From contig CAZJNX010000137.1 in NCBI GenBank assembly GCA_964547415.1, positions 1 to 13,313 of the forward strand: 13,313 nt of DNA, given 5' to 3'. The stretch is from CAZJNX01 sp964547415. GTDB lineage: Bacteria > Pseudomonadota > Alphaproteobacteria > Rhizobiales > Amorphaceae. Positions 6,480 to 12,954 of the stretch are shown piece by piece (position 1 is the stretch's first letter; each line of letters begins with the position of its first letter). The notes beneath the pieces were generated by a model. That model ran no database searches. It saw only the letters and a list, made by a program, of their open reading frames with translations, and was not told where the DNA came from. The translations under genes were made by a program, and so were the position numbers.

Positions 6480-6535
6480 CCGATCGTTGTCCGTTCCGCC
6501 ACTCCCGCATCCGGCCCGCCTCGCCGGATGATCGG
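6480..6535. promoter_or_regulatory. divergent ftrA/rhodanese control region with dyads
   Basis: The 91-base gap between the two divergent starts carries CATCCGG (6508-6514) with CCGGATG (6524-6530) around a 9-base centre. Wider arms CCGATC (6480-6485) and GATCGG (6530-6535) enclose it. These are candidate binding sites for the AraC-type regulator encoded next door. Convincing -35/-10 pairs were not identified. Confidence 0.35.
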
Positions 6536-6557
6536 ACGAGACCACCGGAGACACGCC

Positions 6558-6965
6558 ATGCCCTCGCCCGTCACAGAGACGCCCGCCGCCCCGCCCGAGG
6601 CGGCCCTCGAGCACTTCGCCGCCCGGCTCGCCTTCGAGACCGACTGCGCCGACGTCCACCGGGCGATGGCCGCGGGCGCCGCCGACGTCGTGCTCGTCGA
6701 CGTGCGCGGGCCGGACCTTTACCGCGCCGGCCACGTCCCGGGCGCCCTCAACATCCCCCACGGCAAGCTGACGGACCGCCGCCTCGCGGCCTTCCCGGCG
6801 GACACCCTGTTCGTGGTCTACTGCGCCGGGCCCCACTGCAACGGCGCCGACAAGGCGGCCGTGCGCCTCGCCCGCCTCGGCCGGCCGGTGAAGACCATGC
6901 CGGGCGGCATGACGGGGTGGCGCGACGAGGGATTGCCGGTCGCAAGGACGGACGAACCCGTCTGA
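6558..6965 (+). CDS. single-domain rhodanese-like sulfurtransferase
   Basis: Rhodanese-fold protein that probably carries a persulfide on a cysteine. The 135 residues form one domain: the first 30 or so are a linker, then VVLVDVRGPDLYRAGHVPGALNIPH (44-68), a classic rhodanese N-terminal signature. The active loop follows in VVYCAGPHCNGADKAA (86-101), and GMTGWRDEGLPV (117-128) is the C-terminal signature. The expected catalytic cysteine is C89; C94 in the same loop gives a CX4C arrangement. ATG 6558 has GGAG 7 bases upstream. It is transcribed divergently from ftrA and probably under its control. The physiological sulfur donor and acceptor cannot be read from the sequence. Confidence 0.9.
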   Translation: MPSPVTETPAAPPEAALEHFAARLAFETDCADVHRAMAAGAADVVLVDVRGPDLYRAGHVPGALNIPHGKLTDRRLAAFPADTLFVVYCAGPHCNGADKAAVRLARLGRPVKTMPGGMTGWRDEGLPVARTDEPV

Positions 6966-6970
6966 GGGAC

Positions 6971-7012
6971 GGCCCGGGCGGCGCGGATCGCGGCGCGGGC
7001 CAGGCCCGGGCC
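6971..7012 (+). terminator. long-armed GC hairpin after the rhodanese gene
   Basis: GGCCCGGGC (6971-6979) and GCCCGGGCC (7004-7012) are perfect 9-base arms with a 24-base loop that contains a further GCGC/GCGC pairing. It begins 5 bases after the stop. There is no T-run, so it may stabilise the transcript end rather than terminate by itself. Confidence 0.4.
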
Positions 7013-7219
7013 CCGTCGATCCCCGCCGTCGGCTCGAGCGGCCCGCCCGGCCGGTTGCCCGGCGCGGGCCCGAATGCGCCGCGTCCGGCGGATGTTCGGG
7101 CCGAATCGTCCCCCCAACGGACTCGCCGAGAGGCGGAGCGGGATCGCTGCGACCCGCCCATGCCGCCGGCCGCCGCGCGGCATGGCATGCGGAAGGTCCG
7201 GATGACCCGGGGACGACGC
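7013..7219. other. non-coding stretch before the four-gene operon
   Basis: Together with the hairpin before it and the promoter and leader after it, this makes a 429-base gap without a convincing gene. Open frames on the minus strand here (to about 7188) continue as shadows of the rhodanese gene and show no recognisable domain. No repeats, tRNA or known RNA family were seen. Confidence 0.4.
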
Positions 7220-7249
7220 CTTGAAGCGGCGGCCGCGTTCGGGCTAGCG
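7220..7249 (+). promoter_or_regulatory. possible promoter of the four-gene operon
   Basis: CTTGAA (7220-7225) and CTAGCG (7244-7249), 18 bases apart, match the alphaproteobacterial CTTGAC/CTATAT pattern at four of six bases in the -10 and five of six in the -35. It would start transcription near 7257, leaving a leader of about 140 bases that contains the hairpins at 7321-7378. Confidence 0.4.
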
Positions 7250-7320
7250 TCTCGACGCGGCCCGAGCGGCCGTCCCGTCCCGGACCGTCCGTGCGACCGC
7301 CCGTGTCCGAGGCCGCCCGC

Positions 7321-7378
7321 GCCCCGCGCGCGGGGCCGGCTCGCGGCGGCCGCCCCCGGGTTCCCCGCCGCCGAGCCG
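7321..7378 (+). promoter_or_regulatory. two adjoining hairpins in the operon leader
   Basis: The first is a perfect 16-base palindrome, GCCCCGCG/CGCGGGGC (7321-7336). It abuts a second hairpin with arms 7337-7349 and 7365-7378, a 13-bp stem interrupted by one bulged C at 7371, with a 15-base loop. The second stem ends at 7378, the first base of the GAGGAG ribosome-binding site (7378-7383). The leader therefore presents two strong, directly stacked stems next to the start of translation. No known riboswitch class was recognised. Confidence 0.6.
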
Positions 7379-7394
7379 AGGAGTGCCGACGCGA

Positions 7395-7898
7395 ATGTCG
7401 ATGCCGATGATCAGGCGCCGCGAGATCGAGGCGAAGATCCTGAAGGAAGTCTACGAGGTGCTGTCCGAGCGCCACGGCAAGGAGGAGGCGGCGGCCGTCG
7501 TCGCGCGGGCCGTGCGCAACGCCTCCGTCGCCCAGGCCCGCGAGTTCGCCGAGGCCGAGCCCGCCGAGACGAACCTCGCCACCTTCACCGAGCTCATGCG
7601 CCACTGGACCGCGGAGGACGCGCTCCAGATCGAGATGCTGGAGGCGACCGAGACCACGCTCGACTTCAACGTCACCCGCTGCCGCTACGCGGAGATGTAC
7701 CGCGACATGGGCCTCGGCGAGATCGGCCACCTCCTGTCCTGCCAGCGGGACGGCACGTTCTGCGAGGGCTACGACGGCCGCATCCGCCTCACCCGCAGCC
7801 AGACCATCATGCAGGGCGCCTCCCACTGCGACTTCCGCTACCGGTTCGACCCGACCGCCCCCGCGGCCGAAGCCGGGGAGAGGGAGACGGGCGAATGA
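7395..7898 (+). CDS. L-2-amino-thiazoline-4-carboxylic acid hydrolase family protein
   Basis: Resembles the L-2-amino-thiazoline-4-carboxylic acid (ATC) hydrolase family, named for a pseudomonad enzyme that opens the thiazoline ring of ATC to N-carbamoyl-cysteine during cysteine formation. Many members sit in other contexts and are uncharacterised. The 167-residue product starts with a helical, charged half (RRREIEAKILKEVYEVLSERHGKEEA). The family-like C-terminal half has FNVTRCRYAEMYRDMGL (91-107) and LLSCQRDGTFCEGYDGR (113-129), ending in MQGASHCDFRYRF (139-151). Cysteines C96, C116, C123 and C145 may form the active or metal site. ATG 7395 is preferred because GAGGAG lies 11 bases upstream; the GTG at 7383 overlaps that site. 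It is the first gene of the operon and overlaps the next gene by 4 bases (ATGA). Confidence 0.75.
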   Translation: MSMPMIRRREIEAKILKEVYEVLSERHGKEEAAAVVARAVRNASVAQAREFAEAEPAETNLATFTELMRHWTAEDALQIEMLEATETTLDFNVTRCRYAEMYRDMGLGEIGHLLSCQRDGTFCEGYDGRIRLTRSQTIMQGASHCDFRYRFDPTAPAAEAGERETGE

Positions 7899-8908
7899 AG
7901 GCGATCCTCTACGACGCCCACGGCGGGCTCGACCAGATCCGCCTCGGCACCTTCGAGGACCCCGAGCCCGGCGAGGGGGAGGTCGTCGTCAAGGTCCGCG
8001 CCGTCGCCCTCAACGGCTTCGACCCGATGATCCTCGAAGGCATCCCCGGCCTCAGGACGCCCATGCCCATGATCCCGGGCGGCGACATCGCGGGCGAGGT
8101 GGCCGCCCTCGGCCCGGGCGTGCCGGCGGGGCGCTTCCCGCCGGGCGCGCGCGTCCAGGTCGTCCCCTACCGGCCGCCCGTCGGCATGATGGGCGAGACC
8201 CTGCGCGGCGGGGCGGCCGAGTACGTGGCCGTGCCCCACGACGACCTGGTGCCGATCCCCGACGCGGTGTCGGACACGGACGCGGCGGTCCTTCCGATCG
8301 CCTACGGGACGGCGCTGCGCATGACGACGGTGCGCGGCAAGGTGGCGGCGGGCGAGACCGTCCTCGTCCTCGGCGCGACGGGGGGCGTCGGGACCGGCGT
8401 CGTCCAGATCGCCAAGGAGATCGGCGCCACCGTCATCGCCTGCGGCTCCTCGGCCGACAAGTGCCGCAAGCTCGAAGCCATCGGCGCCGACATGACCATC
8501 GACACCTCCAAGGACGACTTCGTGAAGGCCATCCACGAGCGGTTCGGCAAGCCGAAGATCTGGGGCGGCGGCGGGGTCGACGTCGTCGTCAACTACATCG
8601 GCGGCGACACCTGGCGGAAGAGCCTGAAGGTGCTCACCCGCTACGGCCGCATGCTGGTGTGCGGCGCCACCGCCGGCTACGACCCGGCCGAGGACATCCG
8701 CTACATCTGGTCCTTCGAGCAGACCATCGTCGGCTCCAACGCCTGGGAGAAGGAGGATCAGGAGACCCTCCTCGACATGGTCGCCAGCGGCCGGCTGAAG
8801 CCGGTGGTGGACCGGATCGAGCCCCTCTCGGAGGAGGCCTTCAAGGGGGGCATGCAGGCGCTCATGGACCGGACGGTGTTCGGCAAGGTGATCTTCACCC
8901 TCCCCTGA
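7895..8908 (+). CDS. MDR-family NAD(P)H oxidoreductase (quinone oxidoreductase type)
   Basis: Medium-chain dehydrogenase/reductase of the zinc-independent quinone-oxidoreductase/enoyl-reductase branch, likely to reduce an activated C=C or carbonyl with NADPH. In its 337 residues, an ADH-like N-terminal domain carries ALNGFDPMILEG (38-49) and PMIPGGDIAGEVAALGPG (58-75). The Rossmann motif VLVLGATGGVGTGVVQIAKE (156-175) follows, then the cofactor loop ACGSSADKCRKLEAIGAD (182-199), VDVVVNYIGGDTW (228-240) and a C-terminal GKVIFTLP. The cysteine cluster of the structural zinc lobe and the catalytic Cys/His ligands of zinc ADHs are missing. It starts with an ATGA overlap on the hydrolase stop and has a GGGAGAGGGAG-rich upstream stretch, so translation is coupled. 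Confidence 0.9.
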   Translation: MKAILYDAHGGLDQIRLGTFEDPEPGEGEVVVKVRAVALNGFDPMILEGIPGLRTPMPMIPGGDIAGEVAALGPGVPAGRFPPGARVQVVPYRPPVGMMGETLRGGAAEYVAVPHDDLVPIPDAVSDTDAAVLPIAYGTALRMTTVRGKVAAGETVLVLGATGGVGTGVVQIAKEIGATVIACGSSADKCRKLEAIGADMTIDTSKDDFVKAIHERFGKPKIWGGGGVDVVVNYIGGDTWRKSLKVLTRYGRMLVCGATAGYDPAEDIRYIWSFEQTIVGSNAWEKEDQETLLDMVASGRLKPVVDRIEPLSEEAFKGGMQALMDRTVFGKVIFTLP

Positions 8909-8951
8909 GGTGAGGGCGGCGGGGCGGCGGGGCGACGGGAAAGGACGGGCG

Positions 8952-9386
8952 ATGGCGGACGAGGCCGGCGTGGCGGAGATGACGGTGGAGCGGGTGCAGG
9001 CGATGGTGGACGCCTCCCCCTTCTGCCGGTTCCTCGGCGTGAAGGTGACGGAGATCGACCCGGAGGCCGGCCGCGTGACGTGCGAGATGCGCCACCGGCC
9101 CGAGTTCGCCCGCAAGCCGGGCGACCCGATGCTCCACGGCGGCGTCCTGTCGGCCTTCGCCGACACGGTCGGCGACTTCGCCCTCGCCGTCATGGTGGGC
9201 GGGGCCGTCCCGACCATCGACCTGCGCATCGACTACCTGCGCCCGGCCACCACCGAGCGCATCGTCGGCGTCGGCATCGTGCGCAAGAAGGGGCGGACCC
9301 TCGGCGTCGTCGACGTGGAGATCCATGACGACGACGGCCGCGTGGTCTCCATCGCCCGCGGCACCTACAGCGCCGTCGTGGGCTGA
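8952..9386 (+). CDS. PaaI-type hotdog acyl-CoA thioesterase
   Basis: Hotdog-fold thioesterase of the PaaI/4-hydroxybenzoyl-CoA thioesterase type, which hydrolyses aryl- or acyl-CoA thioesters. The 144 residues contain the diagnostic LHGGVLSAFADTVGDFA (61-77), with the HGG turn at 62-64 and the expected catalytic acid D71. IDLRIDYLRPA (89-99) and VDVEIHDDDGRVVSIARGTY (120-139) then form the later strands. The ATG at 8952 has AAGGA about 6 bases upstream and is preferred over a GTG at 8910 that lies against the preceding stop. It lies 43 bases after the reductase stop and 21 before the ligase start. In such clusters it often removes mis-charged CoA esters or releases the product. Confidence 0.88.
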   Translation: MADEAGVAEMTVERVQAMVDASPFCRFLGVKVTEIDPEAGRVTCEMRHRPEFARKPGDPMLHGGVLSAFADTVGDFALAVMVGGAVPTIDLRIDYLRPATTERIVGVGIVRKKGRTLGVVDVEIHDDDGRVVSIARGTYSAVVG

Positions 9387-9407
9387 CGGCGGCCAGCGGA
9401 GATGGCG

Positions 9408-10967
9408 ATGGCAGGCGAGAGCGGCTGGACGCGGCCCGACCCCCATGCCCAGGTGAACCTCGGGCGGCTGATCGACCCGGCCCGCGACCCGGACCGGATC
9501 GCGCTCGTGGAGGACCCGCTCGACGGCCCGCGCCGCCACCTCACCGCCGCGGAGGTGGACCGGGAGATCGAGGCGGTCGCCGCCGGCCTCCTCGCCCGCG
9601 GGCTCGCGCGCGGCAGCCGCGTCTGCGTCCTCGCCGCCAACTCCGCCCGCCAGGTGTTTCTGTATTTCGGCGCCATGCGGGCGGGGCTCGTGGTCGTCCC
9701 CGTCAACTTCAAGCTGCCGGCCGAGACGGTGGCCTACATTCTGAAGGACGCGGACGCGGCCCTCGTCCTGTACGACGCGGAGCGCGCCCACCTCCTGCCC
9801 GACGGCGTGCCGGCGCTCGCCATCGACGGCCCGGACTGGGACGGCTTCCTCGTCCACGGCGGGACGGTGCCGGCTTACGTGCCCGAGCGGGGCGCCATCG
9901 CCCAGATCCTCTACACCTCCGGCTCCACCGGGCGGCCCAAGGGCGTGCCCCTCAGCCATTCCGGTCAGTACTGGGCCGTCGCCACCGTCACCCGCGCCGA
10001 CAACAGCCACCACCGCATCGTGGTGTCGGCGCCCATGTACCACATGAACGCGCTCTTCAATTTGAAGTTCGCCGTCCTGAACCAGGCGACGGTGATCCTG
10101 CAGCGCGGCTTCACCGCCGACGGGTTCCTGTCGGCGATCGTGGAGGAGGGGGCGACGTGGCTGTCGGGCGTGCCCACCATCTTCGCCCTCCTCGCCGCCC
10201 GCGTGGGGGACGGGCCGCCGCCCGCCGCCTTTTCCGGCGTGACGCGGGTCTTCATGGGCTCCTCGCCCTTTTCCGACGACCTCCTCGCCCGCGTGAAGGC
10301 CCTCTTCCCCGCGGCCATGGTCATCAACGGCTACGGCACCACCGAGGCGGGCCCCGCCGTCTTCGGCCCCTTGCCGGACGGCTCGCCCCCGCCCGCGGGC
10401 TCCCTCGGCGTTCCCGTCCCGGACTCGGAGGTCCGCATCGTGGACGGGCGCGGGGCGATCCTGGAGGGCGAGGCGGAAGGCGTCCTCGAGATGCGCAACC
10501 CGGCCACCATGGCGGGCTACCTCAACCGGCCGGAGAAGACGGCCGCCGCCCTCAGCGCCGACGGGTGGTACCACAGCGCCGACGTGGTGCGCCGCGACGG
10601 CGCGGGCGTCTACTGGTTCGTCGGGCGGGCGGACGACATGTTCGTGTGCGGCGGCGAGAACGTGTGGCCCGCGGAGGTGGAGCGGCGCCTCGAGACGCAT
10701 CCGGACGTGGACCAGGCCGTGGTCGTCCCGGTGCCCGATCCGGTCAAGCAGTCGCTGCCCGTCGCCTTCGTGGTGCCGCGGACCGGCAGTGCCCTCGCCC
10801 CGGACACAGTCAAGCGCCACGCCCTCGACACCGGGCCGGCCTACGCCCACCCGCGGCACGTCTTCCTCGTGGAGGCGATCCCCCTCGCCGGGACCAACAA
10901 GATCGACCGGGCGGCCCTCGCCGCGGCGGCCCGGGACCGTCTGTCGGCCCCCGCCGGCGGCGCCTGA
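9408..10967 (+). CDS. acyl-CoA ligase / AMP-dependent synthetase (class I adenylate-forming)
   Basis: Activates a carboxylic acid with ATP to an acyl-adenylate and then to its CoA thioester. The 519 residues carry all core motifs: the phosphate loop YTSGSTGRPKG (169-179), YHMNALFNLKFA (211-222), GYGTTEAGP (308-316), GWYHSADVV (386-394) with D392, and the hinge VGRADDMFVCGGENVWPAEVE (405-425). The adenylation lysine is in AGTNKIDR (K498). The acid specificity cannot be read; the pattern fits medium-chain or aromatic-acid ligases. ATG 9408 is chosen because GGAG at 9398-9401 is 6 bases upstream; ATG 9402 touches that site. It is the last gene of the operon, followed by a hairpin at 10973-11017. 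Confidence 0.92.
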   Translation: MAGESGWTRPDPHAQVNLGRLIDPARDPDRIALVEDPLDGPRRHLTAAEVDREIEAVAAGLLARGLARGSRVCVLAANSARQVFLYFGAMRAGLVVVPVNFKLPAETVAYILKDADAALVLYDAERAHLLPDGVPALAIDGPDWDGFLVHGGTVPAYVPERGAIAQILYTSGSTGRPKGVPLSHSGQYWAVATVTRADNSHHRIVVSAPMYHMNALFNLKFAVLNQATVILQRGFTADGFLSAIVEEGATWLSGVPTIFALLAARVGDGPPPAAFSGVTRVFMGSSPFSDDLLARVKALFPAAMVINGYGTTEAGPAVFGPLPDGSPPPAGSLGVPVPDSEVRIVDGRGAILEGEAEGVLEMRNPATMAGYLNRPEKTAAALSADGWYHSADVVRRDGAGVYWFVGRADDMFVCGGENVWPAEVERRLETHPDVDQAVVVPVPDPVKQSLPVAFVVPRTGSALAPDTVKRHALDTGPAYAHPRHVFLVEAIPLAGTNKIDRAALAAAARDRLSAPAGGA

Positions 10968-10972
10968 CCGGC

Positions 10973-11017
10973 GGGCGCACTTCCGCGGCGGTCCGCGAGC
11001 GGGCGGAACGCACGCCC
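10973..11017 (+). terminator. imperfect hairpin after the acyl-CoA ligase
   Basis: GGGCGCACTTCCGC (10973-10986) pairs imperfectly with GCGGAACGCACGCCC (11003-11017) around a 16-base loop, starting 5 bases past the operon's last stop. It marks a plausible transcript end. No T-run follows. Confidence 0.35.
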
Positions 11018-11099
11018 TCGCGCCCCGCGCGCCCGTCCCGCGATTCCGCCGGGGCGGGATGATGGCGGCACGGGTCGTGGCGCCCGCGCCCTGGGGGAC

Positions 11100-11347
11100 G
11101 GGCGGCACTTCCTGGAACTTCGCCGGACGGCCGGGACGGCCCGCACGGCGGTGATCCAGGAAGCCTGGGTCCACGGCGTCTCGACGCGCTCGCTCGATGA
11201 TCTGGTCGAGGCGATGGGCGCGGGCGACATGTCCAGGAGCCAGGTCAGCCGTCCGTGCGCCGAGATCGACGAGGGGGTGAACGTCTTCCTCCCCCGGCCC
11301 GTGGAGGGGGCGGGCCCGATCTCTGGCCGGATGCGACAGACCTCCAT
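11100..11347 (+). pseudogene. IS256-family (mutator) transposase fragment, frameshifted
   Basis: A decayed internal piece of an IS256-type transposase. In one frame, 11103-11309 reads HFLELRRTAGTARTAVIQEA, then WVHGVSTRSLDDLVEAMGAG, SRSQVSRPCAEIDEG and NVFLPRPVEG, matching the conserved region around VIQEAYVQGVSTRSVDDLV and SQVSRLCEEID. After about 11310 the match continues one frame over as GPDLWPDATDLH, the counterpart of WPYLWLDATYLK, so about one base has been lost. The aspartate in DAT is the first of the usual catalytic triad; the others are missing. There is no start, no C-terminal half and no terminal inverted repeats, so it cannot be active. Confidence 0.82.
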
Positions 11348-11435
11348 TGGCGGGCCATCGCATCCGCCGGTGGCCTCGGGGACGACGCGCTTGTCTCGAT
11401 CCGCACGCTCCGGGCGTCGCAAGGATGCGACCGCC

Positions 11436-11480
11436 GCGGACGGCGCGGGAGAAGTCGCAGCCGATGACGGTGCGTGGCAT
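11436..11480 (-). pseudogene. possible IS110-family transposase N-terminal fragment
   Basis: From an ATG at 11480, the minus strand reads MPRTVIGCDFSRAV, similar to the N-terminus of IS110-family transposases, where the aspartate of the first catalytic motif sits in IGCD. After about 14 residues the similarity stops. The match is short, so this is tentative. Its order relative to the IS110 C-terminal fragment at the right edge means both cannot be parts of one simple interrupted copy. Confidence 0.4.
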
Positions 11481-11699
11481 GGGTGGAGGGTCCTGTCCAT
11501 GTCGTGCGGGATCGGCAGGCCCGAGCAACTGTTCAGGTCGAGCTCGGGGCGGACGGGGACCCGTGCTCCCCCACGGGCTGCGGCCCCTCCGGCGCGGGAC
11601 CTGCGCCCTTGCGCACCGTCGACGCGACCACCTCGCCGGCAGACACGGGGGCGGTCGTGGCCCTGGGGAGGGGCGCCGACGGGAACGGGCGGCGCGCGG
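11481..11699. other. unassigned stretch between IS fragment and acyltransferase stop
   Basis: Frames open here on both strands but show no recognisable domain. One small hairpin, CCCGTG (11560-11565) with CACGGG (11572-11577) and a 6-base loop, is the only structure seen; it could end the minus-strand acyltransferase transcript. The tract is probably remodelled DNA from past insertions. Confidence 0.4.
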
Positions 11700-12587
11700 T
11701 CACCGGGGCCCGTGCCGCGCCGGTCCCGGCGGCGCGCGCGCCCCCGGCGGCCGGTCCGGCGCCACGGACACGGCCTCGAAGGGGGTGTCTGGCGCGATCG
11801 GCAGGACCCTCTCCACGTAGGTCTTGAGCCGCGCGGACACGACCTCGTCGCTCCCCTCGAGGTGGCCAGCGTCCACCGGCCAGCCGAAGCGCACGTCGTA
11901 GCGTGCGCCGGCCTTGTTCATGAGCTCGTGGAACAAGGTGATGTCCCTGAGTTCCCGGGAGACGCGGTCGAACAGGTGGAAGAGGCGCGGGAAGGGCCCC
12001 GCCACGTGCGCGGGCACCAGGGGGACCCCGTGCCGCCGGGCCAGCATGACCGCCGAGTGCTCCCACGGCAGATCCAGGAGGACGCCGCGGACCCGCCGGG
12101 CAAGGGCGCCGGCGGGGAAGACCACCACGGCCCGCCCTTCCCCGAACGCGGTGTGTGCGCGCCGCAGGGTCGTCCGCGAGGTCCCGAGGGTGCGCCGCTC
12201 GCTCGGCCACACGACCGGAATGAGCACCTCGGCGAGCCCCGGGCACACGCGCAGCGCATCCGCGTTCGCGAAGAAGGCGACGTCCGGCCGGACCGGGCGC
12301 AGGACGTCGTAAAGGGCGATCCCGTCGGCGATGCCCGTCGGATGGTTCGCCACCACGAGGCAGGCCCCGCTCCGGGGGACCCGCTCAAGGCCGCTCGCCC
12401 TCGCGTCGAGCCGCAGGAGGCCGCTCACGTGGTCGAGGGCGGCCGCGCCTTCGAGGTCGGCGACCGCGTCTGCCATGCGGCGGGCGGCGCGATCCTTCAG
12501 GAGCGGCCCCAGAAGCGCCGCGATCGCCGGCCACGCGGGACTGGCGGCGAGCCGCGGCGCCCGCTCCGCGATCAGCTGGTCGACCAC
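11700..12587 (-). CDS. glycerophospholipid acyltransferase, PlsC-like (LPLAT family)
   Basis: Membrane-associated acyltransferase of the 1-acyl-glycerol-3-phosphate acyltransferase superfamily, of the NHPxGxxDG subtype also found in hemolysin-like acyltransferases. From the GTG at 12587 it has 295 residues: a helical N-terminus VDQLIAERAPRLAASPAW, then ANHPTGIADGIALYDVL (80-96) with H82 and D88. VAFFANADALRVCPGL (103-118), the acceptor-site FPAGALARR (157-165) and MLARRHGVPLVPAHVAGPFP (181-200) follow. The last 25 residues are proline- and arginine-rich and not family-like. The start is unresolved: the frame is open back to a GTG at 12776, but that spans a terminator-like site at 12719-12739. 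The best ribosome site (12674-12684) faces an ATC at 12671. It is flanked by decayed insertion sequences, so damage at either end is possible. Confidence 0.8.
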   Translation of the reverse strand: MVDQLIAERAPRLAASPAWPAIAALLGPLLKDRAARRMADAVADLEGAAALDHVSGLLRLDARASGLERVPRSGACLVVANHPTGIADGIALYDVLRPVRPDVAFFANADALRVCPGLAEVLIPVVWPSERRTLGTSRTTLRRAHTAFGEGRAVVVFPAGALARRVRGVLLDLPWEHSAVMLARRHGVPLVPAHVAGPFPRLFHLFDRVSRELRDITLFHELMNKAGARYDVRFGWPVDAGHLEGSDEVVSARLKTYVERVLPIAPDTPFEAVSVAPDRPPGARAPPGPARHGPR

Positions 12588-12673
12588 GTGCCGGTCCCCG
12601 CCGGGCGTCGTCCGGGCGGCCGTGCTCCGTCCGCTGGCGATGGTATGCGGCGGCGTGCGGTCGTCGTGGATGG

Positions 12674-12684
12674 CTCCTGCCTCC
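12674..12684 (-). promoter_or_regulatory. ribosome-binding site facing an ATC codon
   Basis: The minus strand reads GGAGG (12684-12680) and AGGAG (12678-12674) just before ATC (12671-12669), which is in frame with the acyltransferase. GGAGG is 8 bases from the ATC, an ideal distance. No ATG, GTG or TTG occurs at a usable distance in any frame. Either initiation uses ATC, a very rare start, or an ancestral ATG was lost. The product from here would be 323 residues. Confidence 0.45.
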
Positions 12685-12718
12685 GGGTGCGGCGGGCCGG
12701 TCGGCGACCGGTCGGCCG

Positions 12719-12739
12719 AAAAAACGCCAAGGCCGGCGC
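12719..12739 (-). terminator. small intrinsic terminator upstream of the acyltransferase
   Basis: On the minus strand, GCGCC (12739-12735) pairs with GGCG (12728-12725) across a 6-base loop and is followed at once by six Ts (12724-12719). This is the only long T-run after a hairpin in the window. It would stop transcription coming from the insertion-sequence fragment to the right, which supports an acyltransferase start downstream of this point. Confidence 0.5.
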
Positions 12740-12784
12740 CGCTGGCCGGCAGGCGAGCGACGCCGGCTGCCGCCACCGCCGGCG

Positions 12785-12954
12785 GTGAGGAATGCCGGAC
12801 GGACCGGCGATCCCGACGGATCGTCGCCCGTCGGGGCGCGCGGGAACAAGGTGTTCATCGTCGGCCCGCAGCCCCGCCCTTGGGCGCCCGATCCCGGTCC
12901 GGCGCACGTGCCCCGGCGGCCGGCGCGCCGGCGGCAAGCGTGTTGCCGTCGCGG
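12785..12954. other. non-coding spacer with an 8-bp dyad
   Basis: No gene was recognised. The clearest structure is CCCGACGG (12812-12819) with CCGTCGGG (12828-12835) around an 8-base loop, a perfect dyad. It may be part of the end of the decayed IS110 element or an unrelated hairpin. Confidence 0.4.

Noticed and set aside
6748..7188. Minus-strand frames covering the gap after the rhodanese
   Set aside because: The translations are arginine/proline-rich without motifs and overlap the rhodanese gene. No convincing ribosome site was seen.
5861..7890. Long plus-strand frame running through ftrA, the rhodanese and the operon leader before joining the MDR reductase frame
   Set aside because: Only the part from 7895 matches a family. 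The rest is an open shadow of ftrA (antisense) and the rhodanese (out of frame), caused by the scarcity of stop codons at this GC content.
8895..11528. Very long open frame (about 877 codons) on the minus strand opposite the thioesterase and ligase genes
   Set aside because: Its composition is dominated by G, R, A, H, D and V runs typical of the antisense of GC-rich coding DNA. No domain is visible, and the plus-strand genes carry full family motifs.
11474..11827. Plus-strand frame beginning MAWVEGPVHVVRD
   Set aside because: It has no recognisable domain and overlaps the acyltransferase gene antisense over its last third. It looks like noise in rearranged DNA.
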